Assembly (NCBI GenBank): GCA_026119935.1
Contig: JALRMH010000004.1
Location: 1,054,001-1,118,000 of the forward strand
Direction of reading: 5' to 3'
Length of the DNA stretch: 64,000 nucleotides
Origin: Endothia cerciana
Taxonomy: Eukaryota; Ascomycota; Sordariomycetes; Diaporthales; Cryphonectriaceae
Numbering within the stretch: position 1 is the first letter of the stretch; every line of letters begins with the position of its first letter. Positions 1 through 11,912 of this stretch are shown piece after piece. The position numbers were made by a program, and so were the translations under genes. The notes beneath the pieces are model-generated. The model was not told the DNA's origin. It ran no database searches and saw only the letters and a list, made by a program, of their open reading frames with translations.

Positions 1-1168
1 CACACCACGAGACGCATCCACGTACAGAGAACGGCGGCAGGTCTCTCTCAAGACGTTTTCATTTGGATCGTCCTACGATAATATAAGCGAATCAATCTCA
101 TCTGCACCAACTTCCAACATTCCCGAAAGACCCAAGGCCTGAGCTTATCTGTAACAAGGGCTCGTTTAGAGAGGGCTTGGGGCCTGAATTCACTGATAAT
201 TGCTAAGGGACTCTAAGGGCTTGATGAGATCCCTTCCTCTTGAAGCCTCTGGTTTCCCGAGGGGTCTCGTTATATACACGAAGTTCTTGCTGCCTTAGGC
301 AGCCACCGTTTTGACCGGTCTCCCCACATTATGCACGTTGGGAGTACCTTCATTGTTGACCCGGGTCTGTATTGGTTGTCAAGCCTCTGTTGGCCTGCAG
401 GCCACGTGTCGCTGCAGTATTCAGTGTTTCAGTCCTTCGGAAGCCTTCCGTGTGACATTATCAACATCATCGTCGGCACCAGCGAGCAGATCGCGGTCGG
501 CACTAGCCTGGCATCTAGATAAAGATGCCCTCCTTCCGACGGCGACTGCTTATCACACCGCTCCAAGGTATTTGTAATCTTATATACCCGCCCGTGCAGC
601 CTTACGAGGCCGACAGCTAATATACTGCTAGGAACTTCGCGAAGGTGACCACCGTTGCGTCTTCCCCCCCCCCCCCCCTCTGGGTTAGTCATTCGTGTTT
701 TCAGTGAGTTAACTTCCTGAATCCATGCGATATCTCAAATCCTAACTTACAACACTTTCTAAGAGACGTTCAACGCAACTTGAGCGGCGTCCTTAGCCCC
801 GCTGGCGTGATCATAACTCTTGTGATTCCCCATTGTCCAGTTCCAATGTCTGACCGAAAGCCTCACAGTTGGGTTGTAGATTCAAGACGTTCTTCACCCA
901 TGGAAGGATGTCTTCGATAGCCGAGTGCCCAGGTGCGGCCGAGAGTTCTCATCAACAAGTAGCTCTGTGAGACGGCCAAGTTACAAAGGAACTGGGCGAG
1001 TATCTTGCATGGGTAATTTGATGGGAGATCAAAGTTGGTTGCAGCGTCTAGCCTTTACCAATTCTATGCTCATTGTGCAATCTCCTACCGAAAATAGTAC
1101 CTTGACCTTCCAACGCCGTGCTTTCATGTCCAGTCTCTTGTTCCCCCAAATCACGGATCCATTTCATC
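1..1168. other. Left-edge intergenic stretch, no gene seen
   Basis: I find no reading frame here with recognisable protein features or a plausible splice structure. The open frames are short and low-complexity. A C15 run lies at 664-678. The stretch runs up to the 3' end of recyclin-1, so its right part probably holds that gene's 3' UTR and terminator. Confidence 0.5.
664..678. repeat. C15 homopolymer tract
   Basis: An uninterrupted run of 15 C. It is one of eleven G/C runs of at least 10 nt in this window, all in intergenic or intronic DNA. Confidence 0.95.
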
Positions 1169-4164
1169 TCACATCACACTGCACTCCAGCCCGTACATGG
1201 CCCTCTCGACATCCCTCTTCACTTGGTACCAGTCCGCCCGCCGCTCGGCGAACTCATATACCTCCTCCGCCCTGAAGATCCCGCCGAACCGGTCCCCGTC
1301 CGCGATGATGGTCGCCATGTCCTTCGAGTGCCGCGGGTCGATCAGGTAGATCTGGCTGAGCTCCCTCAGCGCGCGGAAGTACGCGAGGAGGTCCGGGTTC
1401 TTGAGCGTCTGGATGTACTCAAAGTACAGCGTCATGTCCGCGATGAGCTTGATGGCCCCCTCGGTCGAGATCCGCTGCCGCTTGATGTGCTTGCACACGG
1501 CCGTGAATAGCCGCAGGCCGACCTCGCCGTTGAACACCTCCAGCATCGTCTTCTCGGTGCTGCCGACGAGCATCCCCGTATGTGAGGAGACGAGCTCTAC
1601 GACGCGCTTGGCCGTCTGCGTCGGCCCCAGGTCGCCCACGTGCGCGGCGTGTTTCTGACTGCCAAAGGACGCAAAACTTTGCACGCTCGATCGCTTGTCT
1701 AGTGCGCCTAGCGCGTGACTTTCGGGAGGCGGGGGGTTGTAATCTGTCGGCAGTTGCGTCGTCGCGCAGATATACTCGACCTCATCCATCAGCACATCAA
1801 TGCCCTTGTTCAGCCCCGCCGCGACGCTTTCGTCCAGCATCTGCTCGAACTTCTTCTTGGCTAGGCCGGACTGGTCCAGAAAGTCGTTGCGGTCCGCGAT
1901 CTTAGGCGTGGCTAGCTGCTGCTCGAAGAATACGTCGATCATCTGCGAGATCAGGTCGCCCACGTTGACCAGCTCGATAAAGGTGACCAGCGGCGCCACG
2001 CCGCTCTGAGCGTTGTGGTCCGTTACCTCGCGGGCCTTGTAGACAGAGAGGTGGTCCACTGCTTTCTCAAAGCCGGGCTTGATATGCCGGTTGCCCAGGA
2101 TTCGAAGGAGGCTGACGAAGATCTGGGCGCACTGGTCGCGGGCTTCGCCTCCGGACTGTCCGCCCAGGCTGATGAAGACGGCGGCTCGACCGAGGCTGGT
2201 CTTGGCTAGGTGAGTGAGCTGAAGGGCGACCTCGATGCTGAAGAGGGTCTTGATGCCCTCTAGCCTGGAGGCCATGAGGGCGGCTTTTGCCGCTACCTCA
2301 TCAGTCGGTGCCTTTTCTGGGAGTGGCGCGGGCTTCCGTTCCGGTGATCTCCCAACAGGCGTAGCTGGCCTCGAGTCCGGAGCCGCCAGCCCATTTGCCG
2401 CAGGCGCTGGTGCCGACTTGGTCGCTGCCGAGCTGAAAGGGGAGCTTAGCAGCTGCCCGGGCAGGGTCGGCAGCACCGTGACGGGCATCATGATTGCCTT
2501 CTTGAACGAGCTCATGAAGTCCTTCTTGTCCACCTGTCGATTGAAATTGGACATGTAGAACGACTCCACCGTGGCATCCTGCTCGGACAGCTTCCTCTCC
2601 CAGCTGCCCACCTCCTCTTCCGCTTTATCCTGGAAGAACTCGAGCTCATCTTGTAGATAGAGATCGAGATGCGGCTCCACCACCCTATGCGCTTGCTCCT
2701 TCGCCCTCTCCTCGTTCTCCTGCTTGGTGCAACCCGGCACATCCAGGGACCGTGAGAATTGCAGGCACTGCTCGAATATGCCCGAGACCGCGCGCAGGTA
2801 GCACTCTATACTCCTGACTCGCGCCTCGTCACAGATCGATGTCGTGTAGTCCATAATCACATCCTCCCGGACCTTGTCGACGAACGCCCAGAAGACTTTC
2901 CCTGGCTTCGGAAAGACCTTGTCGATGATCTCGGCCTGCTCGTTGAGCTTCCTGGCCAGGGTCTCGAAGAACTGCCGTGACGGCTCCAACGTGATCGCAT
3001 CCGCGCTCGTGTACCTCAGACAGTCCGACGGGTCCGCGACGATGGCCCTATCCGAGAAGATCGGGTGCTTGTGGACGAACAGGTCCTCGCCGGCCGTGCT
3101 GTTCAACGTGTCCAGCACGTGCACATACCTCTTCATCCGTCCCTCGACGTCCCAGACCTCATACCCCTGCTCGAACTCCCTGAGCACCGCGCTCTCAAAG
3201 ATGTTCGTCATGCGCGTCAGCCTCTCCTCCCTCTGCCGCCAACCCCCAGCCCAGTCGCTCCTCGCAAATATGTGCAGGTTCGCGAGCATCCTCGCCTGGT
3301 TCTCCGGGTCGCGAAAGACCTTGAACACGGCAGGATCGGCATGGCTCTTGGCGCGCACGAGATCGAAATAGAACGGCGCCAGGGCCCCGTAGATCTTTCC
3401 GTACTCCTCCCTCGCGTGGCCCCGCACGCTCCTCGCGTGCTTGAGCACCTGCAGTAGAGCCTCGGAGTCCCTCAGCGGGTCCTTGGGGCTCGTCGGGGAC
3501 AGCTGCGAGAGCGCCGGGCTCCCGCTCACGCTCAGCGTCTCGAAGCCGTCCTTGAGCGCGGCGGCGGCACCCGCCCCCGAGGCGGCCCTGTCCCTGGCAG
3601 GCGGCTGCGGGACGGCTTTCGCGGCCGAGCTCGCGCGCCTCCTCCTCTCCTCCTCCTTGTCGGCGTCGAAGAACACCGTCCCGCTCTGTCTGTTCGCCGC
3701 GGCCGGGCCTCCTCCTCCCGCCCCCCCTCCTGGTCCCGCCGCGGCAACAGAGGCGGAGCGTGCCCTCGCCTCGCTGTCGGCGGCCTCCTTCCGCCTCCTC
3801 ATCGCCTCCTCGAACCTCTTCCTGGCCTCGGCCTCGTTCCACAGGCCCATGTTCTTCAGTCGGGCGACCCATCGCGTGTCGTCATAGACCATCTCGCGCA
3901 TGCGGGAGGAGGTGCGGGCGAAGCGGAGGAGGTCGGAGACGGGGAGGTAGTCGAGGATCGTCACGAGGATTTCTATGGGCGGGGGAGACGGCACCGTTAG
4001 CAAGCCTAGCTGGCCATGTCTGGTCTGGCACACGGGGGTCGAGGGGATAGCAAGACAGGCGTACCGGCTGGTAGGGCGGCCTTGCTGTCAATCATCTCGG
4101 CCGCCCTGATGCTGTTGAGGATGCTGTTGTTCTGAGGGCCCGGGCCCCTGCTGAACCGTGACAT
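1169..4164 (-). CDS. RCY1: Recyclin-1: F-box protein with Sec10-like domain
   Basis: Recyclin-1 is an SCF-type F-box protein that, in yeast, works in endocytic recycling from early endosomes to the plasma membrane. The long exon (3972-1169) has an F-box at its N-terminus (EILVTILDYLP, then LLRFARTSSRMREMVYDDTRW). A Gly/Ala/Pro-rich linker follows, then a long helical exocyst Sec10-like region. The ATG chosen at 4164 opens MSRFSRGPGPQNNSIL. It joins through an 88-nt intron (4064-3977 to 3973; donor GTACGC, acceptor CCCATAG), which restores the F-box start LPAEILVTIL. The total is 967 residues. The protein ends CSVM, a CaaX prenylation box, as described for yeast Rcy1. An upstream in-frame ATG at 4227 would add 21 residues. 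The family call is firm; the start is likely. Confidence 0.93.
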
Positions 4165-5020
4165 CTTGGCGGCTTCCCTCGAGGCACGGGACGGCCATTC
4201 ATGGGGTTGTTCTGCTGTTATCGACAATAGGCCGGGGCCGAGTCGAGGTCATCTGGATAAGGAGCAGGAAGTATGTTAGCCGTGAAGCTGTGGCTTGAAA
4301 GGTAGCGTGGGCAGTAAATGCGGATCCCATTGTCATGTCAGGGGCCGGGTCCAGCTGTCCAAGCCCAAGAGGGGCACAAGCAGGGAGCCCCCCCCCCCCT
4401 GTAAGCCATCCTACTTACTACATAATACGTACTAACTATACCGTAAGTATGTTAGAGTCAGCGGCAAGTCGGCGCTGCCGATGTTCAGCCGGGGTTGCGA
4501 ATCAACCGGCCTTGCAATAAACGGCCAGGTATAGTTCGAAGAGGGCCGGAGGCGCGTTTTAGACAGCGCTGGAACGAGAAGCCCGAGGCATTTTGTGAAT
4601 AGCCTCGATTCGATCAATGCGGCTTGTTCGCCCACCCTTCTGTCAGTCCTCAGAGCCTGGTGGTCATGACCTCCAACGGCCCGGACAAAGCTACAGGCGA
4701 TATATCTCGGGGAATTGAAGCTTGATGTACATTGCTGTGAGACTGGTCTTCTCGAAGGACACCATCCCAGACTCCGATAGCTGGCCAGCTATCCAATCTC
4801 CCTCGCCTCTTTGGTCAGCTCCATATGCATACACAATCTCTCCTTGTTACGCCCGGCAAATGCTTTAGTGTGGCAACCGCAGAATTAAGTACACCAAGAT
4901 GACGGGATATACAGGCATAGAGAAACACGGTGGGAGGAGGAGGGGCGGCATGAGTCTGGGGAAGGAGGCAGCAAGGTAAGATGGAGGGCGAGGCAGGGTC
5001 CAGAACAAGGGACAGCGTGT
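4165..5020. other. Intergenic: recyclin-1 promoter side and SCAP 3' side
   Basis: No gene recognised. The left part is upstream of recyclin-1 and the right part is downstream of SCAP. A C12 run lies at 4388-4399. ORFs here are short and show no conserved features. Confidence 0.5.
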
Positions 5021-8000
5021 CTATGTCCGGTCGTGGACCTGAGCTGTTGCCGAGGATGCCGTCGGCCTTGTTGCTGGGGGCCGCCTTCGTCGACTCGTCA
5101 TTATGCTGTCAGCCTTGAGCCCTTCATCTCCCGTATTGTCGAACCACTCATGCCCTACGGTGATGACCTTGACCACATTGCCAAACCCCACGGCCACGCT
5201 TCCATGCCCGACTTTGACCATGGGCCCGAGCTCCGAGATGATCAGCTCCGCCGGGTTCTCTGGGGCAGCGAGCGGTTTGGCCTCGATGTTCCCCTCCTGC
5301 TCCAGTCTCGCAATGACCCATATCTCCCAAGTCTCGTCGGGCTTCGGGGGTGCGGGTGGTGAGTCCACACGCCCCCGGCGGCGGAGACCAGACTGTGCAA
5401 ATGCTGGCAGTCGCTCCCGGACGGGACTGCCTTGTGGTATTCCCTGTTTCTTCCTCACTCCAACTATGCACCCATTGCGTAGCGGTGTCCATACCCCTGG
5501 GTTGCGCATCCGTCGGGTGACCTGCCTCGTCTCGGTCCAGGTGCAGCTGGACCGCGCTGGTGGCACCGCCGCATTGGAAAAGTCAATATTGTCATAGTTC
5601 TCAACGGGTAGGTACGTCTGTAGAACGCAGTCTCCATCCTCTTCACTGATGTAGGCCAGCGTCATGGAGGAGACCGTCCCCCTTCCCGCAGGCCCCGTCC
5701 TTTGACCGCTGTACACTAACTTCAGGGAGCGCGGCTGCATCGGCTCGGTCCTGAATGTGTGCACGATTTTGGATGAGTGCAGGTCGACCAGATCAACACT
5801 CCGAGAGCGAACAACCATGTAGGATGAGAATCCTTGGACTGGAAGCAGATGCTGCGGCTGCTGGTCGTTCTGACTTGCGAGCTTCACCTCTGACGAGACC
5901 CAGAATCCATTGTAGAGATTCACGCGATGTATACAACCGTGGCGAGAAAGACTGACGAGGGACGAACGTGGCTCCGTTTGAGCTGCGGTGGCTTCACACA
6001 GTCAACGGTCAGCAAGGACAGGGTGACGCGACTACGCAAGCGCGGCTGGGCGAGAGAAGACTTACATTTCTCTGCAATGTGCACAACACAAGTAAGAGGG
6101 CTCTTGCACACACTGTACTGGGAAGAGTCATTGGTGTCGGGCCAGACTTCCATCAAGGTGCCATCGCGTCTGACAATGACGACCGAGCGCAGTCCATTTT
6201 TCCTGGTGTGGCCGAAGAAAAAGGCTTCTGGTTTCTGGCCGTACAGTTCCACAGCCACCGACGGGCCCCATTTCTGCTTTGTGATGCTCCAGAGCAGGAC
6301 TCGATATGCTGAGAGTATCGCCAGCCAGTTCGAATCTTCATCTATAGCCATGGCCAAGATAGGGAATGGATCATCAATCGGAGACCTTGGCTTGTCCACG
6401 GCATAGCTTGCAAACTCGTAGCGCAAGTTCCATACTCGGATCTTGCGGTCGAGCCCAACAGAGATAACCTGACTGTCGGGAGCGACAACAAGTTTCGCGA
6501 TATCTAATTCGTGACCATGCTCCAAGCTTCGTAGCGAGATAAGAGGCTCGTCGTCGAGGTCGTCCTCCCCTCGAGCCTCCGCCATTTCATCCCACAGAAG
6601 GTAGTTCATGAACAGTCGAACCAAGGCAACCATGACAAGGACCGCGACGATGAACGGGGTCAGTTGATGGTGGACAAAGTCGTATACGGTATCTGGAAAC
6701 CACCTCGTCACTCCCGGTGGCCGCCGATCGGACCCCTTCAGGACGAAGACGACCGGGTCATAAACGCGGGCGACGTATTTGTGCGCCGAGGGTTTGATGA
6801 CATTGATAACCTCCTTTGCCGTTTCGTGATCTTGCAGGCGCAGCCAGGAGTTTGGACTTCGGGCCTGATGTAGTCCGGCGTATGGCGGAGCTGACGATAC
6901 TCCCTCATTGCCTGTCTTCCAGAGAAGACGAATGAGCCTCATCAGGCTGCTTTCTGCACTCCCACTGTCGAAGAAATGCCACTGTGCGATCAAGACGAAT
7001 CCCAACATCACAATAGTCCCAGCTATACGAGTAGACAAGGCGATTCTGCCCTGGAGCATTGCATCCAGTAAGGACTGTCGGGGTTGGTGATCCAGGGATT
7101 GGCGGTTGTTCCGGATAGTTGCCTTCTCCAATGCGTCATTCAGCTCGGTTCGGCGAACATCGACGCTCAGGACTGACAGGAAGAAGGTGGACAAATAGAA
7201 GAAGTCGAACAGGATGGCGATGCCGGCAAACGTGCAAAAGGCAGATACGCCCGACGCGGTTATCTTGGACAGGCCCCAAAGTATCAGTAGGTTCTGCGCA
7301 ACGCTGGCTAGCGCCACGTGTCCCGTCTCGCCGAAGGCATAACCAACCCGGCTGCTAGTGCTGTGATCGGATGGCGTCAAGATGACAGCGTTGACGAGCC
7401 TGAATATGTTCTCCAGACTCAGAGCCATAAGGAACAAAGGGTACGCTGCCCTAGGAATCCGGGAGAGATCGATCCTCAGCAGCGCACAGACCGTGAGGCT
7501 GGACAGGATTGACATTGCGATCTGTGCCACCACGGTCACCATCAACCCAAGCTTTGACTTGACTGCACGGATCTTGGAAAGACTGAGAAGGAAGTAACAG
7601 GTGGTGAGGGTATACGCCAGCGAGAGGAAAGCGGTGTCCTGCTTCGAGATTGGGAGGAATTGGAAATAGTAGAGCTGAGAACCCGTTGATACGCCACTGC
7701 TGGGAAACACGTCCCATTTGCTAGTCATGCGAGTGGCGTAATCCGCCGTCTTTCTCTCCCACTGCCTGCCTACCGGCGAGTCACGCAGGTGAAGTAGGGT
7801 AATCACAAGAGCGTCAGCAGCAACGACCTTCCTGTCCTCGAACTTCTTGCCGCTGAAGACGATCGAATGTCTCAACGTCACATTCACGGATGTTGGTTGG
7901 GTCTTCTTCGCATTAACGGTGGCCAGAAAGTCCTCGTCTCGGGCGATGGTATTGGCGTCGCAGTCCCAGTACTGCAGAGGGGAGTGAAAGAACCACGACT

Positions 8001-8637
8001 GGTTAGTCAGACCATTGATAACATGGAACATGTCCCTCTCGTCGCGGGACAGGTCGGCAAGGGGGTCTAGAGGACCGACATCTTTGCTCGAACGTCGCGG
8101 GTTGAAGTTGGTGGTGGGCCCCAGGATTTCATCCTGCACTTCCAGAGCGCCAAGAAGCACGTCACGATCGAGGGCCTTCATGTAGCTTCCGTGCACCCAG
8201 ACGGACCGCATGATGACATTGGGCTCGACGGGGGCCTGATCGCCGAGCGGCTGCGCATCGGTCCAGACATGGAGTGGTAGATTAGACGCAGCATTGGTGA
8301 AGTCCGTGGTATAGAGGAAGGGGAAAGGGTAAATCAGAGTCCCGGCAACGGCGACCGAGATCAAGAGGGTCGTTAGGACATGTCGGGCAGCATATCTGCC
8401 GTACCGGGTCAAGGCACTTCGGAGAGGGTGCGTCGTTGATAGCACGGGAGCCTCGGTCGTCCTTTTCATGGCCGGGTCAACACAATTATCCTTGATTCGA
8501 CGGTGGCCCGGGAGGAAGGAAAGGGGCGGAAGGAGAAAGCTCACCCTCTGAACGGATATAATAGGTACCAAATCATCACCAGCAGAGCCGATGGTCTCCG
8601 AGACTGAAGCAAGAGGTGAGGAGGATGAATAGCTCAT
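5021..8637 (-). CDS. SREBP cleavage-activating protein (SCAP): sterol-sensing domain plus WD40
   Basis: SCAP escorts membrane-bound SREBP and links its release to sterol level; in fungi this controls ergosterol synthesis and low-oxygen growth. The first long exon (8637-6066) has an N-terminal membrane segment and a conserved luminal block (IMRSVWVHGSYMKALDRDV). A multi-span sterol-sensing domain follows, beginning near AFLSLAYTLTTCYFLLSLSK. After more membrane segments come WD40 repeats (e.g. VISVGLDRKIRVWNL). A 74-nt intron (6065-5992; donor GTAAGT, branch CTGAC) leads to the last exon, which continues the propeller (CIHRVNLYNGFWVSSEVKLAS). The model gives 1180 residues, normal for the family. 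The N-terminus is uncertain: homology to other SCAPs seems to begin near TTEAPVLSTTHPLR, and the first roughly 60 residues may include intron or be replaced by another first exon. Confidence 0.9.
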
Positions 8638-8906
8638 GCTTGGACCATCACGGTGGGGAAAGCCGAGAAGAGACAGGATTCACGCGAGATCGACTGTGCG
8701 TGTCCAAGACTCTGAAGGGTGTGGATACGATGGCAAAAGGTAGCCGACTGCGAAATCGGCGGCGTTTCGAGCAGGTGACGGGCACCACCTGAGGTCTTCA
8801 TACGCCTCAGCTTGGCCGAGGTTACTGGGCCCGATGATCAGGCGAGGCAGTTACAGTGGCTCAGGGGAGAGGCCCGGCGCCTGGGTGGACAGCACTCCAA
8901 CGTCGC

Positions 8907-8920
8907 GGGGGGGGGGGGGG
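8907..8920. repeat. G14 homopolymer tract
   Basis: A run of 14 G in the presumed SCAP upstream region. Confidence 0.95.
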
Positions 8921-10635
8921 TGAGACTTTGATAATTCTCGTCAGACGGCGCAGGAAGAGCGCGGCGGGGCAGCGGCGGGCTGGCTTCAGTCTCTCGAGCC
9001 CGAGGGCTGTTGTAGAGCAAGTCTGCCTGTCTTCCCGAAGCAACAATGATACCGGCGAGGAATCGTAGGGCCCGAACTGGCGGAGGTGGGTGTATGAAAC
9101 CAGAGGCTGAGGGTCGGTAGCCAGGTAGAGGAGAGGCGCGAGCCCGCGAGGGATCGCAACGATCGGCGGGATGGTGAAGTAGGGACAGGATGCAATGGCC
9201 ACCCTACTTCAGCGCTATACATGTGGTACGTCCGGAGAGGCTGGGGCTGGGACAGCAGCTGGAAGACGATGGCGCATGGAAAGTCCCGAAGGCCCTAAGA
9301 GCTGATCCCGCCGGCAGAAAGACGTGAACAAATCGGTCCAGCCTGCTAGTGCAACCTTGAGATGATCCAGAATAAAAAGCGCCAATGCGTGCGGCGGTGA
9401 CCGGGGTGGCCAGGGCGAGGGTGAGGGCGAGTTAGCGCTGTGGGCCAGGGGATGCCGAAGACCTGCGTTCGCAGATGTCCTAACAGTCCGTATGCTGGAC
9501 GAGAGAGGGCGAGGGATGGCTATTGAGCACGTGGAGGACTTGTGCGGGTGATGCTGTGGAGTCTGATGCTGATGCCCCAGGGCCCACGGATCTGTACGGC
9601 TTGGGCCTGCCTGCCCGAGGGGAGCCGGACAAGAGGACAGGACCTGACCTGAGCTGGGCACGCTGAGGTGCGGTGTGGTGCGGTGCGTATCGCGGAGCAG
9701 AAGCTCAAAATGCAGAGGCGGAGGATGTCTCCACTGATATCGTCAATGGCACTAGCAACGCAGTTGTTTTTAGCAGTCGGAGTAGCAGCGGCAGCAGGCT
9801 TGGAGAGCAAGGATCCCAAGGCTGCGTCCAAACCGAGAAAAGTCTGTTTTTGGCAGCGGCGCACGGGCCTCTTCTCCTCAAGGACAAACACTTTGTTAAG
9901 GGGGGGGGGGGGCGCCACGGGTGGACGGCGAAGTGGAGGTGAGACCCTGCCACGAGAGATAGGACCAAGATCCGAGCGAGTCCCTCAGGCGTGTGGTGAT
10001 CGTGGCCGTATGTGCCTCTCTGACGCCTGCACTGCGCCAGCACTGCGCCAGCACTGGCCTGCACTGGTGAGTGCCGCACCGTGTGCTATGTCGTGTCTCG
10101 GCCCCTCGCCGCAATCTCGACCTCCAGGCGTCTGGTGACCGGATGCTTTCCGACCCAGGTGTCGTGATGTCATGCAGGGTCAGGTGCAGACAGAAAACGG
10201 TCCTCCAGAACCTGACAACGGGAGAGCGTGAGGCTGATGGGCGGGACTTGGTGTGGCGTGAGGTGCTCCGGCGAAGTCAGACAGACCAGGACTCGATTAC
10301 CACCGGTCATAGGACGAGGTCACCCTACAGGTGGAGGCCGGTGTGATAGGGCACGATGGGGGGCTGCCGAGGTGAGGTGAAGTGAGGTGAGCTAACATAG
10401 CAAGGTGAGGTGCTGTAGGGGTGGCGGTACGTTGTCGGGTGGGGTGCTATCCGATGGTTGTGCCTTGATGGGCCTTCCCGGAACTAGCCTGAACAAGATG
10501 AGAGAATGGAAACATGCCGTGGACGGGCAGGAATAGGGATGGTCCGGAGTTATGGTGGCTGCTGAGGCTTGGTCGACATCATTTCCGAGGTCGATGAGGC
10601 CAGGGCAAGGGGAGAGGGCAAGGGGGGTGGGTAAC

Positions 10636-10661
10636 GGGATGGGGATGGGGATGGGGATGGG
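10636..10661 (+). repeat. GGGGAT reiteration, G-quadruplex-type
   Basis: Five G-runs (three or four G each) are separated by AT on the plus strand. Such spacing fits the G3+N1-7 rule for quadruplex formation. It lies in a gene-free spacer, so any role is unknown. Confidence 0.8.
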
Positions 10662-11819
10662 AAAGATGGGATGGACGTGGACATGAAGGAAAAGTGATTG
10701 ACGGGAATAAATGCTCCCCTCTCCCTCTCGAGACCAGCCAGGTACGGTATATCACGTATGCGGCATCCGCGCCACGACGTGGACCTTGCGTCTTGTGTGT
10801 GTGGCCCGTCGCTCGATTCTCCCTGTCATCTTCCATCTCCTTGTCACCAATCTTCCCAAGGTAGCCAGCCTGGATATCAATTCGCCGACAGAGCTAGCCG
10901 CCTGCATTGCGACACCTTACGGATTGCGTCCTCGGACCACCTCGGACTCGTTACGATGGCATATCTCCCAGCGTTGGTGGTCGGCCGACGACCTCTAACC
11001 CATGGGCGGTCGTCATGCTCAGCATAACCACCCCCCCCCCTCCAGGGTGCGGAACATGCTCTGCTCATGCCATTGACGTGAGTCAATCGCCGTTGGTCTC
11101 CTCGTCAGTCCGGGGGCGGGGTGCGCGGCTTTGCACATGCATACAGATGCACAGGTCGACAGTGGCAGCGTCGCGTCGGGTGCCGCATGTCGTGTCTAGG
11201 AATAGGACAGTAGTTCCTGAGGGAACGCGTAGCAGAGAAGGCTCCTCTCTTTTATCTCATCCTGAGGGTCTAGCGTTCGGTCTTGGCTATATACGCTCGA
11301 GCATCGTCGTCGCTTCAGCTCCCAATTTCAGCAGCTGGATGCCCAAGGAGGGTTGCAGATATCAGGCCATTTCTGCCACTGATCAGCCCATTCTGCCGTC
11401 ATGCGGCGACTGAGGGGCCCTGTGACACCCGCACCCTACCCGCTGAAAACGCTGCGCACCCCTTCTGATTGGGTCTTATGCCGCCTCTTCAAATGCCGAA
11501 AGACCCTTCACCGCAGGACCCTGCATCTGCCACATGGATCATCGGAGATCCGGGGAGGGGGGAAAAAAAGGTTCACAGTTCAGACATCCCACGGCGCCCA
11601 CTGAACAGGCTGCCCTGAGCCAATCTTCAACCTTCCAGCCATTCGGGTCCCGCTAGGCACGGCAGCGAGATCCTCTTCACACTGCAACGCCCCGGGGCCG
11701 TGCTGACCGAGTTGCTGGGTTCCCCGTCGTCCGCCTCGGTTGCTGCCGTCAGGCTGGGACCGGGCAATTTTTCGCCTCGACCACGCTCCACTGGCGAGGC
11801 TGTGTGCCAGATACCCTCG

Positions 11820-11891
11820 GAGCCTTGTGAGCCTTGTGAGCCTTGTGAGCCTTGTGAGCCTTGTGAGCCTTGCGAGCCTTGCGAGCCTTGC
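11820..11891 (+). repeat. 9-bp tandem repeat, 8 copies (GAGCCTTGT/C)
   Basis: Eight direct copies of a 9-bp unit; the first five end in T and the last three in C. It lies 22 bp upstream of the presumed start codon of the JmjC gene. An upstream ATG at 11700 is in the same frame as that gene, so the array could be read as (Glu-Pro-Cys)8. Because the unit is a multiple of three, copy-number change would keep the frame. Confidence 0.95.
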
Positions 11892-11912
11892 CTTGCTCTC
11901 TTCTTCCTGGAC

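Larger units (their letters stand above)
8638..11819. other. 3.2-kb gene-free G/C-rich spacer
   Basis: No gene is supported between the 5' end of SCAP and the JmjC gene. The many ORFs overlap on all frames and are rich in Arg, Pro and Gly, as expected of GC-rich non-coding DNA. Contents seen: G14 at 8907-8920, G13 at 9900-9912, C10 at 11031-11040, short AGGTGAG-type reiterations around 10370-10420, and a GGGGAT reiteration at 10636-10661. The parts next to each gene probably serve as promoters. Confidence 0.5.

Noticed and set aside
9668..10138. 156-codon plus-strand ORF with a signal-like N-terminus
   Set aside because: It crosses a G13 run, overlaps open frames on other strands, and has no domain; probably non-coding.
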